Source: Verrucomicrobiota bacterium
GTDB taxonomy: Bacteria; Verrucomicrobiota; Verrucomicrobiae; Limisphaerales; UBA11358
Assembly (NCBI GenBank): GCA_014860005.1
Contig: JACZKP010000103.1
Location: forward strand, 1 to 64,000
Direction: 5' to 3'
Length of the DNA stretch: 64,000 bases
Of the stretch, positions 23,124 to 33,198 are shown piece by piece. The translations under genes and the position numbers were made by a program. The notes beneath the pieces are model-generated. The model was not told where the DNA came from. It did not search any database and saw nothing but the letters and a program-made list of their open reading frames with translations. Position 1 is the first letter of the stretch, and the number at the start of each line of letters is the position of its first letter.

Positions 23124-24442
23124 ATGCTTATGCAAACCACACCACCGCTCAAAGTCGTGTTGGGAATTCTCAACCCAGCGCATCGCTGGTTAATCAATTT
23201 CAGCCTCTGCACGACGTTCGCTTTGTTCATCGCCGAGAATGCCTCGGCGGCACCGCGGCACGTGTATCTCACCTGGCAAGGCGATACGAGCCGCACGATG
23301 ACCGTTAATTACCAAACCTTCGCGCCCACTGAAGCCAGCACCGTTTATTTCGACACCCAATCCCGGCAGGGGCAGCAAAGTGATTACCGCCACCAAGCGG
23401 TCGGTCATTCGCATCAAATCCCAGGCTTGGCGGACGGGCGGAGAATCCATTGGGTGGAACTACAGAATCTTACGCCGGGCCGAACCTATTACTTCATCGC
23501 CGGCGATTCCATGAACGGCTTCACGGAGGAACGCAAATTCCGCACGGTGCCCGATGGCGCAGGCAGACTGCGGTTTGTCACAGGTGGAGACATGGGCGTT
23601 GGCCCCGATGTCGCACTGCTGCTTCAACAGGCGGCCAGGTTGTCGCCCGACTTTGGCGTGGTGGGCGGTGACCTCGCCTACGCCAATGACGCCCTGACGA
23701 ACTACGCGCAGTGGGATGCCTGGCTCGACCATTGGGCCACCAACATGGTTACTCCCGCCGGGTACACCGTTCCGATGGTTCTGGGCATCGGCAACCATGA
23801 AACCAAAAGCCGCATGCCCCCTGCCCTGACCAATGCCCAGTTTTATTTTCGTTACTTCGCGCAAGATCGCGAGCGCAGCTACCACGCGCGCACGTTCGGG
23901 AAGAATCTCTTGATACTCTTGCTGGACACTGGCCACGTGAGTCCGCACGACGGCGAGCAGGCCGCGTGGCTGGACGCCCAACTCACCGCCCACCGTCACG
24001 TGCCCCATGGCATCGCGGTGTATCATGTGCCGTTGTATCCCAGTCACCGTGCGTATGATGGGAGCAGCTCGGTCAAAGGCCGGCAAACCTGGCTGCCGAT
24101 CTTCGACAAGCACCGGTTGCCGGTGGCTTTCGAAAACCACGATCACACCTTCAAACGGACCCACCACCTGCGCAACGGCCAGCTCGACCCGCAAGGCACC
24201 CTGTATCTGGGGGACGGTTGTTGGGCATGGGAGCGCGCACGGTGGGAGCGGAGCGACATTGGTATGAAGCCAAAGCCGCCAGCCTGCAACACTTCTGGCA
24301 GGTGGACGTGAGCCGCACGCGAATCGAGTATCGCGCGATCAACAAGGATGGCCAGGTCTTTGACGTTTACCCGCCCAACGCCGCGGGTGCGAAAGCAGCC
24401 GAGCAGACTTACGAATCGCTGACGAAGCCCAATCCCTCCTGA
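23124..24442 (+). pseudogene. Purple-acid-phosphatase-like metallophosphoesterase with a C-terminal frameshift
   Basis: A signal peptide (WLINFSLCTTFALFIAENAS) leads to an N-terminal Fn3-like domain (HVYLTWQGDTSRTMTVNYQT) and a metallophosphoesterase core with the dimetal motifs GGDMG, GGDLAYAND, GIGNHETK, VYHVPLYPSH and ENHDHTFKRT, all intact. Near 24220-24230 the frame is lost: the first frame ends with PPACNTSGRWT at 24311, whereas the other frame continues sensibly as GMGARTVGAERHWYEAKAAS and HFWQVDVSRTRIEYRAINKD to 24442. Restoring one base would give GDGCWGMGARTV. Either a natural frameshift, which would leave the catalytic core intact with a wrong tail, or a sequencing error. Confidence 0.85.
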
Positions 24443-24467
24443 ACGTTGCGAGGCGTCTTCCGTGCTT

Positions 24468-26036
24468 TCAGGTTTCCTTGCGGGGAAACAACGGGGCCGG
24501 TTCGCCAATCGTGTGACCGGCGGCCAATCCGCCCCAAGTGGCGGCGGAAAACTTGTCAGGAGAACCGGTAAGACCTAGCTGCGCGTAAATCTTCGCGGCT
24601 GTGTCCGGCAGGAATGGCCACAGCAACACCGCGAGCACCCGGCACGTTTCGGCGAGGTTATACAAGACTTCGTCGAGTCGTTTGGCCTGCGCCGGGTCTT
24701 TGGCCAGTTTGAACGGCGCGGTTTGCTCGACATACAAATTCGCGCACTTCACAAGCATCCAGATTTCAGCCAGCGCTCCTTGCAGCTGGTTTGTTTCCAG
24801 GCGCTTTAGGGTTCCGGTCACAGCCATCTGGGCGTCCGGCGCCAATTCATCCGAGCGAGCTGGAATTACCCCACTCCGATAGCGTTTAAGCATCGAGAGG
24901 GAGCGATTCACCAGATTGCCGAGGCCGTTGGCCAGTTCCGCCTGGTAACGCGCGCGAAAGCCGGCGTCCGTCCAGTTGCCGTCCGGGCCGATGTCCAGTT
25001 CGCGAAGCACGTAAAAGCGGAAGGCGTCCAAGCCCCATTCATCAATCACGGCGAGCGGGTCCACAACGTTGCCGGTGGTCTTGCTCATTTTGTCGCCGTC
25101 TTTCTGCCACCAACCATGCACGAGCACTTGTTTGGGCAGCGGAATGCCGGCGGCCTTGAGCATGATGGGCCAATACACGGCATGGAAGCGCACGATGTCC
25201 TTGCCGATGACATGAATGTCGGCCGGCCAAAGGCGAAGCTCAGGGTTGAGGGTTGAAGGTTGAGCGTCGTAAAAACCGGCGAGCGGCGCGGCGGCTTCGA
25301 CGTCGCCCAGCGCCACGGGAATGCTATAGTAATTGCTCAAGGCATCAAACCAGACGTAATTCACGTAGTCAGGGTCGAAGGGAATCGGGATGCCCCAATT
25401 GAGGCGCGCGGCAGGACGGCTGATGCAAAGGTCCTCGAGCGTTTGTGATTTGAGAAAGCCAAGCACCTCATTGCGGCGCGAATCAGGCTGCACAAAAGTG
25501 GGGTTCGCTTCAATAAATTCGATGAGCCAAGGCTGGTGTTTGGCCATGCGGAAATACCAGTTTTCCTCGATCAATTCTTTTACCTCGCCCCAAACGGGAT
25601 CAAACGTGCCGTCGGGCAAACGGTCCTTCTCGGTAAGGAAGGTTTCCTCCTTCCACGAATACCAGCCGCGATATGGGGCTTTGTAGAGATCACCCTGAGC
25701 GTGAAGCTTGGTGAGCATGGCCTGCACGACCGCCTTGTGCCGTGGCTGCGTCGTGCGGACAAAGTCATCGTTGGTGATGCCCAGCCGGGCGGCGAACGTC
25801 TGCCACTGCGTCGCCAGTTCATCGCAATATGCCTGAGGCGATTTCCCCTCCGCCTGCGCCGCTTGTTGGACCTTCTGGCCGTGTTCGTCCAAGCCGGTCA
25901 GAAAAAAAACTTCCTGGCCGAAACTACGCCGCGACCGCGCGATCACGTCGCAGATGATCTTCTCGTAGGCGTGGCCGAGATGCGGCGAGCCGTTGACGTA
26001 GTAAATGGCGGTGGTGATGTAAAACCGTTTGCTCAT
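24468..26036 (-). CDS. metG: Methionyl-tRNA synthetase
   Basis: 522 residues from the ATG at 26036 (MSKRFYITTAIYYVNGSPHL). It charges tRNA-Met with methionine. Class I signatures are clear: HLGH at residues 19-22 (HIGH), KMSKT at 316-320 (KMSKS), the DEHGQK and WYSWKEETFL segments of the connective peptide, and the anticodon-binding helices near the C-terminus (NLYVEQTAPFKLAKDP). The connective peptide has none of the four-Cys zinc knuckle of E. coli MetG, and the C-terminal dimerisation/tRNA-binding domain is absent, giving the short form. A complete, ordinary housekeeping gene. Confidence 0.96.
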   Translation of the reverse strand: MSKRFYITTAIYYVNGSPHLGHAYEKIICDVIARSRRSFGQEVFFLTGLDEHGQKVQQAAQAEGKSPQAYCDELATQWQTFAARLGITNDDFVRTTQPRHKAVVQAMLTKLHAQGDLYKAPYRGWYSWKEETFLTEKDRLPDGTFDPVWGEVKELIEENWYFRMAKHQPWLIEFIEANPTFVQPDSRRNEVLGFLKSQTLEDLCISRPAARLNWGIPIPFDPDYVNYVWFDALSNYYSIPVALGDVEAAAPLAGFYDAQPSTLNPELRLWPADIHVIGKDIVRFHAVYWPIMLKAAGIPLPKQVLVHGWWQKDGDKMSKTTGNVVDPLAVIDEWGLDAFRFYVLRELDIGPDGNWTDAGFRARYQAELANGLGNLVNRSLSMLKRYRSGVIPARSDELAPDAQMAVTGTLKRLETNQLQGALAEIWMLVKCANLYVEQTAPFKLAKDPAQAKRLDEVLYNLAETCRVLAVLLWPFLPDTAAKIYAQLGLTGSPDKFSAATWGGLAAGHTIGEPAPLFPRKET

Positions 26037-26164
26037 CTGGCGGGCAGTGTGTCGCACCGGCGCGGCGATGGCAACTGCGGGAAAAGCGCCGGCTTGATGA
26101 TGCCGACGCGACGGGCGGCAAACTCCAGACTCGTCAAGTGGGGATGCAGGATTAAGCTTGCGGC

Positions 26165-28024
26165 GTGCAGTCTTTCCGCAATTCCCGTCTGGTGCAGCGC
26201 GCCCTGGCCTTTGCCAGGGAGCACTGGCAGCGGGCGCTGTGGTGGCGCGACAAGCTGCAATTCCGGGAAGAAGCGCTGCACCTGGCGCTGGCGGGCGGCG
26301 TGGGCGTGCTGGGCGGGTTGGTCAACCTGTTTTTCTTCTACGCCATCGAGCAGGGGAAATTGTTTTTTCTGCGCCGCCCGGGCGACCCGGTTGAGATTGC
26401 CGAAATGATCGGGCCGATCGAGCGGATGCTCATTCCGGTCGTGGGCGGGCTGGCGGCCGGCTTGGTGTTGCATTGGGGATTGCGGTTCGCGGGACGGCAG
26501 GGCGCGACCAATTTGCTGGAGGCGGTGGTGGCCGGCGACGGCCGGCTGCCGTTTCGCGGCAATCTCGTCAAGGTGGCTTCCTCGCTGGTGAGCATCGGCA
26601 CGGGGGCGTCGGTCGGGCGCGAGGGCGGCATCACACAACTGACCGCGACGCTGGCTTCGAAGCTGGGACAACTGGCGAAATGGCCGCCGTACCGCCTGCG
26701 GCTGCTGGTGGGTTGCGGCGCAGCGTCGGGCATCGCGGCAGCCTACAATGCGCCCATCGCCGGCGCGGTGTTCGCGGCGCACATCGTGTTTGGCAATTTC
26801 TCGATGAGCCTGTTCGCGCCGCTGGTGTTTTCCTCAGTCATCGCCAGCATGGTTTCCCGCAGTTTTTTCGGGATCAAACCCTGGTATCAAGTGCCGTCGT
26901 TTGAATTCACGAGCATCCTGCAACTGCCCTGGTTCCTGCTGCTGGGCCTGATTGCGGGACTGGTGGGCGCGGTCTTCCTGAAAATGATCCGGCGCTGCGA
27001 AGTGCGCTTCAGCCAGCTTCAATGGCCGATTTACGCAAAGCTGGCTCTGAGCGGATTGATTGTCGGATTGATCGCCCTGAGTTTTCCGGGCGTGTGGGGC
27101 AATGGTTACGTGGTGACGAACCGGATTCTACACGACGAATTCGACCGGCTGGCCGCCCCGTGGTTGTATGGCGCATTCTCCCCGGGCACCGAGGCATTGC
27201 TGTTCTTGACCGGCTTGTTTCTGGCCAAGCTGCTCGCCACCGCCGCCACGGTGGGGTCGGGCGTGGTGGGCGGCGTCTTCACGCCCACATTATTCATTGG
27301 GGCGAGTCTGGGCGCGCTGTTCGGTACGGTGCTGCACACGTTGGGCTGGGCCTCGCCGCTGCCCACCAGCACGTTTGCGCTGGTCGGCATGGGCAGCGTC
27401 CTGGCGGCAACCACGCGGTCGCCATTCCTGGCCATGATCATGGTGTTCGAGATTTCGCTGGATTATTCGCTGATGCCGCCGTTGATGCTGGGCTGTGTGG
27501 TGGCCATGCTCATGGCGGGCCGGCTGCATGGAGCTTCCATCTACACGGAGGCGCTGCAGGCCAAAGGCATCGAACTCGAAGGCGACAGCACCGAGCCGGG
27601 GGTGGTGACCGAGCAAAAGGTGGGCGACTTGATGGGGGTCCCGGTCGAACCAATCCGCGAGAATACGCCGCTCAAAGACATTGCGGCGCGGTTTCTGAGT
27701 GGCTCGAACAACTTTTTGCCGGTGGTGGATGCGCACTCGAGATTGATCGGCATCGTGGCGTTGCAGGATTTGAAAGAACATCTTGGCGCGGGCGCGGAAC
27801 TTATGGCGGTGATTGCCTACGACGTAATGCGCCCCCCACCAAAATGCGTGACGCCGAATCAACGCTTGATGGAAGTGCTGCCGGTGGTGCTGGAAAGTGA
27901 ATTGCGGAATGTGCCGGTGGTGAACAGTTTCACGGAAAATCGGTTGGTGGGCAACCTGGTCCGCGGCGAAGTGCTGTCCATTCTTTCCGAAGCCATCGCA
28001 GCCAAGAGCCAACCGGGCGGTTGA
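26165..28024 (+). CDS. ClC-family chloride channel/transporter with CBS domains
   Basis: 619 residues beginning at a GTG. The ClC core (about residues 40-455) has the selectivity-filter regions GTGASVGREGGITQL and GSGVVGGVFTPTLFIGASLG plus about ten hydrophobic helices. The filter reads GTGAS instead of the common GSGIP. The C-terminal 150 residues form a pair of CBS domains (KVGDLMGVPVEPIRENTPLK, YDVMRPPPKCVTPNQRLMEV) that usually sense nucleotides. It moves Cl- (or exchanges Cl-/H+) across the inner membrane. It reads divergently from metG with about 130 bp between starts and converges on the glycan module. Confidence 0.93.
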   Translation: MQSFRNSRLVQRALAFAREHWQRALWWRDKLQFREEALHLALAGGVGVLGGLVNLFFFYAIEQGKLFFLRRPGDPVEIAEMIGPIERMLIPVVGGLAAGLVLHWGLRFAGRQGATNLLEAVVAGDGRLPFRGNLVKVASSLVSIGTGASVGREGGITQLTATLASKLGQLAKWPPYRLRLLVGCGAASGIAAAYNAPIAGAVFAAHIVFGNFSMSLFAPLVFSSVIASMVSRSFFGIKPWYQVPSFEFTSILQLPWFLLLGLIAGLVGAVFLKMIRRCEVRFSQLQWPIYAKLALSGLIVGLIALSFPGVWGNGYVVTNRILHDEFDRLAAPWLYGAFSPGTEALLFLTGLFLAKLLATAATVGSGVVGGVFTPTLFIGASLGALFGTVLHTLGWASPLPTSTFALVGMGSVLAATTRSPFLAMIMVFEISLDYSLMPPLMLGCVVAMLMAGRLHGASIYTEALQAKGIELEGDSTEPGVVTEQKVGDLMGVPVEPIRENTPLKDIAARFLSGSNNFLPVVDAHSRLIGIVALQDLKEHLGAGAELMAVIAYDVMRPPPKCVTPNQRLMEVLPVVLESELRNVPVVNSFTENRLVGNLVRGEVLSILSEAIAAKSQPGG

Positions 28025-28085
28025 GCTTTCCCCATAACAGTTTCGCGTTGTTCTCTCAAACCAACGCTCCGGAACGCCGGTTGGC

Positions 28086-29060
28086 TCAGATGAGCGCCAA
28101 GGCGCCGAGCGCCGTTGCCGCCAGCCAGATTAACACCACCGCCGTCGTCCGGCTCAGGCCCGCGCGCACCAACCGATGTGAGAGGTGATTGGTATCGCCC
28201 ACGTAAAAAGGTTGTCCTTTGCGCCAACGCAGGATCACCACCCACGCCAGGTCCGCCAGCGGAACCGCCAGCACGAGCAGCGGCGTGATGACCGCCCACG
28301 GGCGCGGGTTCAAATCTGAGTAGAAATGCGGCAGGATTGCCAGCACCGCGAGCAGATAGCCCACGAGATGGCTGCCGGAGTCGCCCAGGAAAGCGGAGGC
28401 GTTGGGAAAGTTATGCGGCAAAAATCCCAGCAGGGCGCCGGTCGTCAGGAACGCGATGAGTGCAACGAGATACTGTCCGTGCGTGGCGGCGATCAGGCCG
28501 AACAGACCTGCACTAATCGCTCCTAATCCCGCGCACAGCCCATTCATGTTGTCCATGAAGTTGAACGCATTGATGACGGTCAGCAGCCACAGAATCGTGA
28601 TAGCATAGCTGAACAGCACGCTGGGCACGAATAACGTGATGCGCACGCCGGCCGCTGCCACGAGTGCGGCGATAATGAACTGGCCGGCAAACTTGGGCAG
28701 GGGGCGAAGTTCGTTTTTGTCGTCCAGCCAGCCGAGCAGAACGATGCCAATGGCACCGCCGAGAATGGCGGCGAGTTGCAGCGCCCGTCGGCCCATGCCG
28801 TAACTGAGCGGTTCCGCGCCGCTGATATTCGCGCCATTGAGTTGCAGCACCAGCGCCGCAGCGAGCAAGGGCAGCAGCAATCCGGTCAACACCGCCAGCC
28901 CGCCCGCAAGAGGAATGGGCGATTCATGGATTTTGCGGTGACCGGGATCGTCCACCAATCCGGTGCGCAAGCACCATTTCCGCCAGAGCGGCAGCGTCGC
29001 CAGCGTCGTTGCGAACGCGCTGATGAACGCGGCCAGGTAAACGTTGAAGGGAAAGCTCAC
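28086..29060 (-). CDS. WecA/MraY-like glycosyl-1-phosphate transferase
   Basis: 324 residues, about ten membrane spans. It transfers a sugar-1-phosphate from a UDP-sugar to undecaprenyl phosphate, the first committed step of a lipid-linked glycan. Family signatures: DDPGHRKIHESPIPLAGG, GWLDDKN, INAFNFMDNMNGL, FLGDSGSHLVGYLLA and GDTNHLSHRLVRAG (the family's HLHHRL-type loop). The start codon overlaps the stop of the upstream glycosyltransferase gene by 4 bp, indicating translational coupling. In this setting the product is probably an O-antigen, exopolysaccharide or protein-glycan precursor; the sugar itself cannot be read from the sequence. Confidence 0.92.
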   Translation of the reverse strand: MSFPFNVYLAAFISAFATTLATLPLWRKWCLRTGLVDDPGHRKIHESPIPLAGGLAVLTGLLLPLLAAALVLQLNGANISGAEPLSYGMGRRALQLAAILGGAIGIVLLGWLDDKNELRPLPKFAGQFIIAALVAAAGVRITLFVPSVLFSYAITILWLLTVINAFNFMDNMNGLCAGLGAISAGLFGLIAATHGQYLVALIAFLTTGALLGFLPHNFPNASAFLGDSGSHLVGYLLAVLAILPHFYSDLNPRPWAVITPLLVLAVPLADLAWVVILRWRKGQPFYVGDTNHLSHRLVRAGLSRTTAVVLIWLAATALGALALI

Positions 29061-30229
29061 GCGTGGCGGCCACCGTGCTCGGCGGCCAGTTTCAAGTAAA
29101 GAGCGTAAAGGCGGTCCACCATTTGTTCGACCGAAAAATGTTCGCGCACGAAAGCCTGGCCGCGTTCGCCAAATTGGGCGCGCAATCGGGCGTCGTGGGC
29201 CAGCGAAGAAAGCCGGGCGCTCAAGCCGGTTAAATCACCAGGCGGCACAAGGAACCCGGTCACGTTGTCAAAACACACCTCACGGGCGCCGTCGCAATCG
29301 TAAGCGACAACCGGGCGCGCCGCAGCAAGGGCTTGAGGCAAAGCGCGTGGCAGACCCTCCCTCAGTGACAGATGAACCACCAGGTCCATGATCCCGACCA
29401 GCGAAGGCACTTCCGCGGGCGCCACGAGGCCGGTGAAAACAAACTGTTTCTCCAATCCAAGCGCGCGGGCCAGTTCCTGAAAACGGGCGCGCCACGCCCC
29501 GTCGCCAACCAACAGGAATTTGATCTGCGGACAGGATCGCACGAGCGTGGGCGCGACACGGAACAAATCATCGTGACCTTTAAGTTTGAAGAGGCGCGCG
29601 ATTTTGCCAATCACGACGTCATCGGGCTGGAGCCCCCAGCGGGCGCGGGCTGATGGATCGTTCTGCGCAGCGAGGAACGGCCCCAGCTCGAATCCGCTGA
29701 AGATGCGGGTGTATTGTTCACGCTGGCCGATGCCAGCGGCGATATATTGTTGCGTCATGGCGTCAGCCACCGCGACAAAGTGCGTGGTGACGCGCGCGGC
29801 GTGCCGTTCCGCAGCGCGAAAAACGGTGTTGGCCAGCGTGCCCTGAAACGGACCGAACGACGGACCATGAATCGTATGAATAATGACCGGCACACCGGCG
29901 CGTGCTGCCGCCAACCGGCCCAGGACGCCAGCCTTGCCGCTGTGCGTGTGGACAAGGTCAGGCCGTTGGCAACGAAACTGACGGGTGAGTTTTCGCCACG
30001 CGACGACATCTTTCCACGGATGCACGGGTCGAACGAGTTCCGGTAAGCGGACCAGCAGTTGCGGCGTCTGGGTAAACTGGTCTTCAAGCGAGCCTTCCGG
30101 GCCGGTGGTGAGGCCGGAAATGAGTTGCACGTCCACACCGGGCTTTTGACGCAGGCCCAGCACGGTGGCAATGGTGTTTTCCTGGGCGCCACCAACAATC
30201 AAACGGGTGATGACATGCGTGACGCGCAT
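29057..30229 (-). CDS. GT-B glycosyltransferase (group 1 / GT4 type)
   Basis: 390 residues. N-terminal Rossmann domain starts MRVTHVITRLIVGGAQENTI, the GGAQ loop being typical of GT4 enzymes; the C-terminal donor-binding domain shows VVIGKIARLFKLKGHDDLFR, IKFLLVGDGAWRARFQELA, and the HLSLREGLPRALPQALAAARP stretch whose E-G-L-P-R equals the E-x7-E region (here with one Glu replaced). It adds sugars to the lipid-linked acceptor made by the WecA-like neighbour with which it is 4-bp coupled, and follows the DUF2723 gene by 12 bp. Nucleotide-sugar specificity unknown. Confidence 0.92.
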   Translation of the reverse strand: MRVTHVITRLIVGGAQENTIATVLGLRQKPGVDVQLISGLTTGPEGSLEDQFTQTPQLLVRLPELVRPVHPWKDVVAWRKLTRQFRCQRPDLVHTHSGKAGVLGRLAAARAGVPVIIHTIHGPSFGPFQGTLANTVFRAAERHAARVTTHFVAVADAMTQQYIAAGIGQREQYTRIFSGFELGPFLAAQNDPSARARWGLQPDDVVIGKIARLFKLKGHDDLFRVAPTLVRSCPQIKFLLVGDGAWRARFQELARALGLEKQFVFTGLVAPAEVPSLVGIMDLVVHLSLREGLPRALPQALAAARPVVAYDCDGAREVCFDNVTGFLVPPGDLTGLSARLSSLAHDARLRAQFGERGQAFVREHFSVEQMVDRLYALYLKLAAEHGGRHA

Positions 30230-30241
30230 GGCGACGCGTCG

Positions 30242-33154
30242 TCAGGGAGATTCACCCTTGAGTTCTTTGAGGCGGGTAATGACGGTTTGAGCTTCGGCGG
30301 TGGTGGGCGCGGAGTTGCTCAAATAGGACTCGTAATACTTGATGGCGGCGTTGGTGTCCTTGCGGCGGTAGGCAATTTCCCCCAGACCAAAATAGACCTG
30401 AAATGATTCCGGGAATTGCGTCTGGAGGATTTCATAATCCTGTTTTGCATCGTCGAGCTTGTCGCTTTGCAGGTAGGCAATGGCGCGGTTGAACCGGGCG
30501 AGGGAGTTGTTCGTCTGGGTGGCGAGCAGGCGGGTGAACAGCTTGATGCCTTCAGCGTATTCCTTGGCCCGGACGTGAACGACGCCCTTATTGATGAGCG
30601 TGACCGGATCGCCCGGCGTTATATTCAACTGGCGGTCCAGGGTGACTTGGGCATTGGAATAGTAGCCACGATCCGTGTAAAGCCGCGCCGCAGTGGCCAG
30701 CAGCAAGGTGTCCCTCGGCTGCCGTTGCAACTCGCCTTCAATAATTTCGACGGCTTTCTCCGGTTCGTTCTTGGTGAAATACGCCGAAGCGTCCAGCGCC
30801 AGCAGATCGTTGCGATTGGTGCTCGTCAGGGCAAATGCTTTGGGATTGGCGCGAATCTCTTTCGTCAGCACCAGGGCCTTGTCTGGAAGCCCGGCCATGA
30901 GGTTCAACTGAGCCAGCCACATCCGGCTGGTCAGGTCGTTGGTGGCCAGCGCCCGCACGCGATCGAAGCATTGGGCGGCCTGTCGGTACAGTCCACCCTG
31001 CATAAACCGATAACCCTGGGCGTAGCTCAGGGTCGGTTCATCGTAAGGACCATTCTCCCCGAGCACCTGGTCCCAGGTGCGATACTTGCCGAAACTCTCC
31101 TCGATCCCCTTGTTCCAAGCGACGGTGCCGAGTTGGCCGGCGCGAAAGTCCTCGTTGTACTGGAGATTAATTTTTGCCACGACGTTGTCCGGGTTCAGCC
31201 TTTGCGCCAGTTCAAAATGCCGAACAGCCTTGTCGAACTCGTCGGCCTTTTGAAGTTCCACCCCCCAGTAATTGAGGCCGCGGGAATAGAAGTTGGCAAT
31301 GACCATGGTCTGAAGGTTCTGCTGAGGCGGCAACTTCATGGCATTGAACACCCGTTCGATCAGGCCCGGCTTATGGTCGGGCGCTGGCTTGGCCAGAACC
31401 TTTTCGAGTGGCTCAAGCACCTGCTCCCCGGCCTTTGTCCAGAAGGCCTCATTCCAGGCAATCAACTCGGGGGAGAGCGGCGGCGGGAGCAGGGAATCGC
31501 CGGTATAGCGGTTGAGCCGGTGAGCCAAGCCATGCGGTTCGTTCCAATGGAATTCAAAGTAGTAACCGAAGCTCGGATGCAGGTAGCTGATTTGCTCCTT
31601 CTCACCCAACTTCAGGATGGTCTGGACCAACGCGGAGTCGTCCAGAATCCGCATTTCGTCCGGCTCCATCTTCAGCGGCCATTCCTGGGCATACTGCCGC
31701 TGGAGAAAACGGTGATACGCCGGCATTTTCAATGACTCGGTGTGAATGATCAGAAAATCCTGATCGCGCCCCAACGCCGCGAGGCGGGCCTGCGCGATCA
31801 CCAGGCGGTTCACGTCATCGCTGAGTACCACGCCCCGCTCCGGCAGGCCCTCGACCAATCCGTCGGCAAATTGCTTGATGAGCGGGCCGTTGGTGGCACG
31901 CACGTGCGCCGCATTCCGATAAAGAAGTCCTGCGGGCACCAGAACGAACAACCCACACATCACCGCGGTGGTCGTTTGTTGAATCAGGCCGGCATAGGGC
32001 GACGGTCGGCGATGCCGCGTTTGCGCCGGCCGGCACACCAGCAGAAAATAACCGGCGAAGTAGCCGAGGCATAATGCTCCGAGGTAGGAGAACGACAGAA
32101 ACGGCAACCCGAAGCCCCGCGCGCTGAACGGCGGATCAAACACCACCCACAGCCCTGCCAGGAAAAACGCCGCGTGAGCCACGCGAAAGCTCCAGGCGGT
32201 GAGCGTCACCCCGAGCGCCGTGGTGTCGCCGAAGCGCGAGGGCCAGCGGATGCTGATCATCAGCAGGGGCAACAAGGAAGGCAGGGCCAGAATCCACAGG
32301 GGACGGTCGCCGGAGAACACCATGCCCTTGTTGAACGGCAGCGCCAGGAGGTTCCTCTTTTGCGCAATCAGATTGGCTTTCAACGCCTCCCAAAAACCTA
32401 TCGGGGCCAGATCCGAAAACGTGGCCAAAAACGGCAGCAGCAGATACAGCGACAACCCCGCCAGGCCGCACAGCAACATGCGGCCCAGGAACTGGAGATT
32501 GAAAAAACTCAACCCGCGCAGCCAGATCACCGCCGCGACGAAGAGAGGCAGATAACCAATCATGCCGAAGCTGTTCGTCATCCCCAGGCCGAAAACGAAC
32601 GCCGCGCGTGTCAGCCAGGAAACCCGTTCATCCAGGCGGTATTCGAGCAGACACCGGACGACGTACGCGAACATGAGCAGGTCGAGCATCGCGCCGGTGC
32701 CGTTGGTGCCGTGCTCCCAAAAGGTAAGTTGCAGACCGCAGATCACCGCCGCCATGATCGGGGGCAGCCAGGCCAGCGGAATGCTCAACAGGGAAAACTC
32801 GCTGCGTTCGCGCTCCCGCTGGTCGCGCGTACGGTCGTGCGGCAGCAACATCACGGATCGAGCCAGCAGGGCCAGCGTCAGGGCCGCGCCCACCGCGGAG
32901 AAGAGATTCAGGGCCAGTGGAATCCAACCGTCCGGCAGCCAGCGAAGGGGAAACGTGACCACGAAATACACCGGGGTAAACACCTCGGGCTGCCAGCGCC
33001 ATCCCGCCACGCTGGCAACATTCGTCAGGTTCAGCAGGGAAACCCAACGGTTGAGAGTGAGAAGGTAAACGGCCAGCGCCACGCCGGCCACAATCCACGG
33101 CAGAACGCCGCGAACGATGCTTCGTTCATCGCCCGACTCTTTTCCCATCGTCAT
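30242..33154 (-). CDS. DUF2723 membrane protein (GT-C-like) with C-terminal TPR domain
   Basis: 970 residues from the ATG at 33154; an upstream TTG at 33175 is less likely. Residues 1-400 are a polytopic membrane region beginning GVLPWIVAGVALAVYLLTLN with the DUF2723 pattern (a short loop of about 25 residues, then PVYFVVTFPLRWLP). DUF2723 proteins are thought to be GT-C glycosyltransferases acting on lipid-linked sugars. After a soluble middle domain, residues about 600-970 carry tetratricopeptide repeats (FELAQRLNPDNVVAKINLQY, QVYFGLGEIAYRRKDTNAAI). It is the centre of the minus-strand glycan module and may glycosylate secreted proteins. Confidence 0.88.
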   Translation of the reverse strand: MTMGKESGDERSIVRGVLPWIVAGVALAVYLLTLNRWVSLLNLTNVASVAGWRWQPEVFTPVYFVVTFPLRWLPDGWIPLALNLFSAVGAALTLALLARSVMLLPHDRTRDQRERERSEFSLLSIPLAWLPPIMAAVICGLQLTFWEHGTNGTGAMLDLLMFAYVVRCLLEYRLDERVSWLTRAAFVFGLGMTNSFGMIGYLPLFVAAVIWLRGLSFFNLQFLGRMLLCGLAGLSLYLLLPFLATFSDLAPIGFWEALKANLIAQKRNLLALPFNKGMVFSGDRPLWILALPSLLPLLMISIRWPSRFGDTTALGVTLTAWSFRVAHAAFFLAGLWVVFDPPFSARGFGLPFLSFSYLGALCLGYFAGYFLLVCRPAQTRHRRPSPYAGLIQQTTTAVMCGLFVLVPAGLLYRNAAHVRATNGPLIKQFADGLVEGLPERGVVLSDDVNRLVIAQARLAALGRDQDFLIIHTESLKMPAYHRFLQRQYAQEWPLKMEPDEMRILDDSALVQTILKLGEKEQISYLHPSFGYYFEFHWNEPHGLAHRLNRYTGDSLLPPPLSPELIAWNEAFWTKAGEQVLEPLEKVLAKPAPDHKPGLIERVFNAMKLPPQQNLQTMVIANFYSRGLNYWGVELQKADEFDKAVRHFELAQRLNPDNVVAKINLQYNEDFRAGQLGTVAWNKGIEESFGKYRTWDQVLGENGPYDEPTLSYAQGYRFMQGGLYRQAAQCFDRVRALATNDLTSRMWLAQLNLMAGLPDKALVLTKEIRANPKAFALTSTNRNDLLALDASAYFTKNEPEKAVEIIEGELQRQPRDTLLLATAARLYTDRGYYSNAQVTLDRQLNITPGDPVTLINKGVVHVRAKEYAEGIKLFTRLLATQTNNSLARFNRAIAYLQSDKLDDAKQDYEILQTQFPESFQVYFGLGEIAYRRKDTNAAIKYYESYLSNSAPTTAEAQTVITRLKELKGESP

Positions 33155-33198
33155 GTGCTGGCCAAGTTGAGACAACGCCCGCAGGCTTGCAAGTTTAG

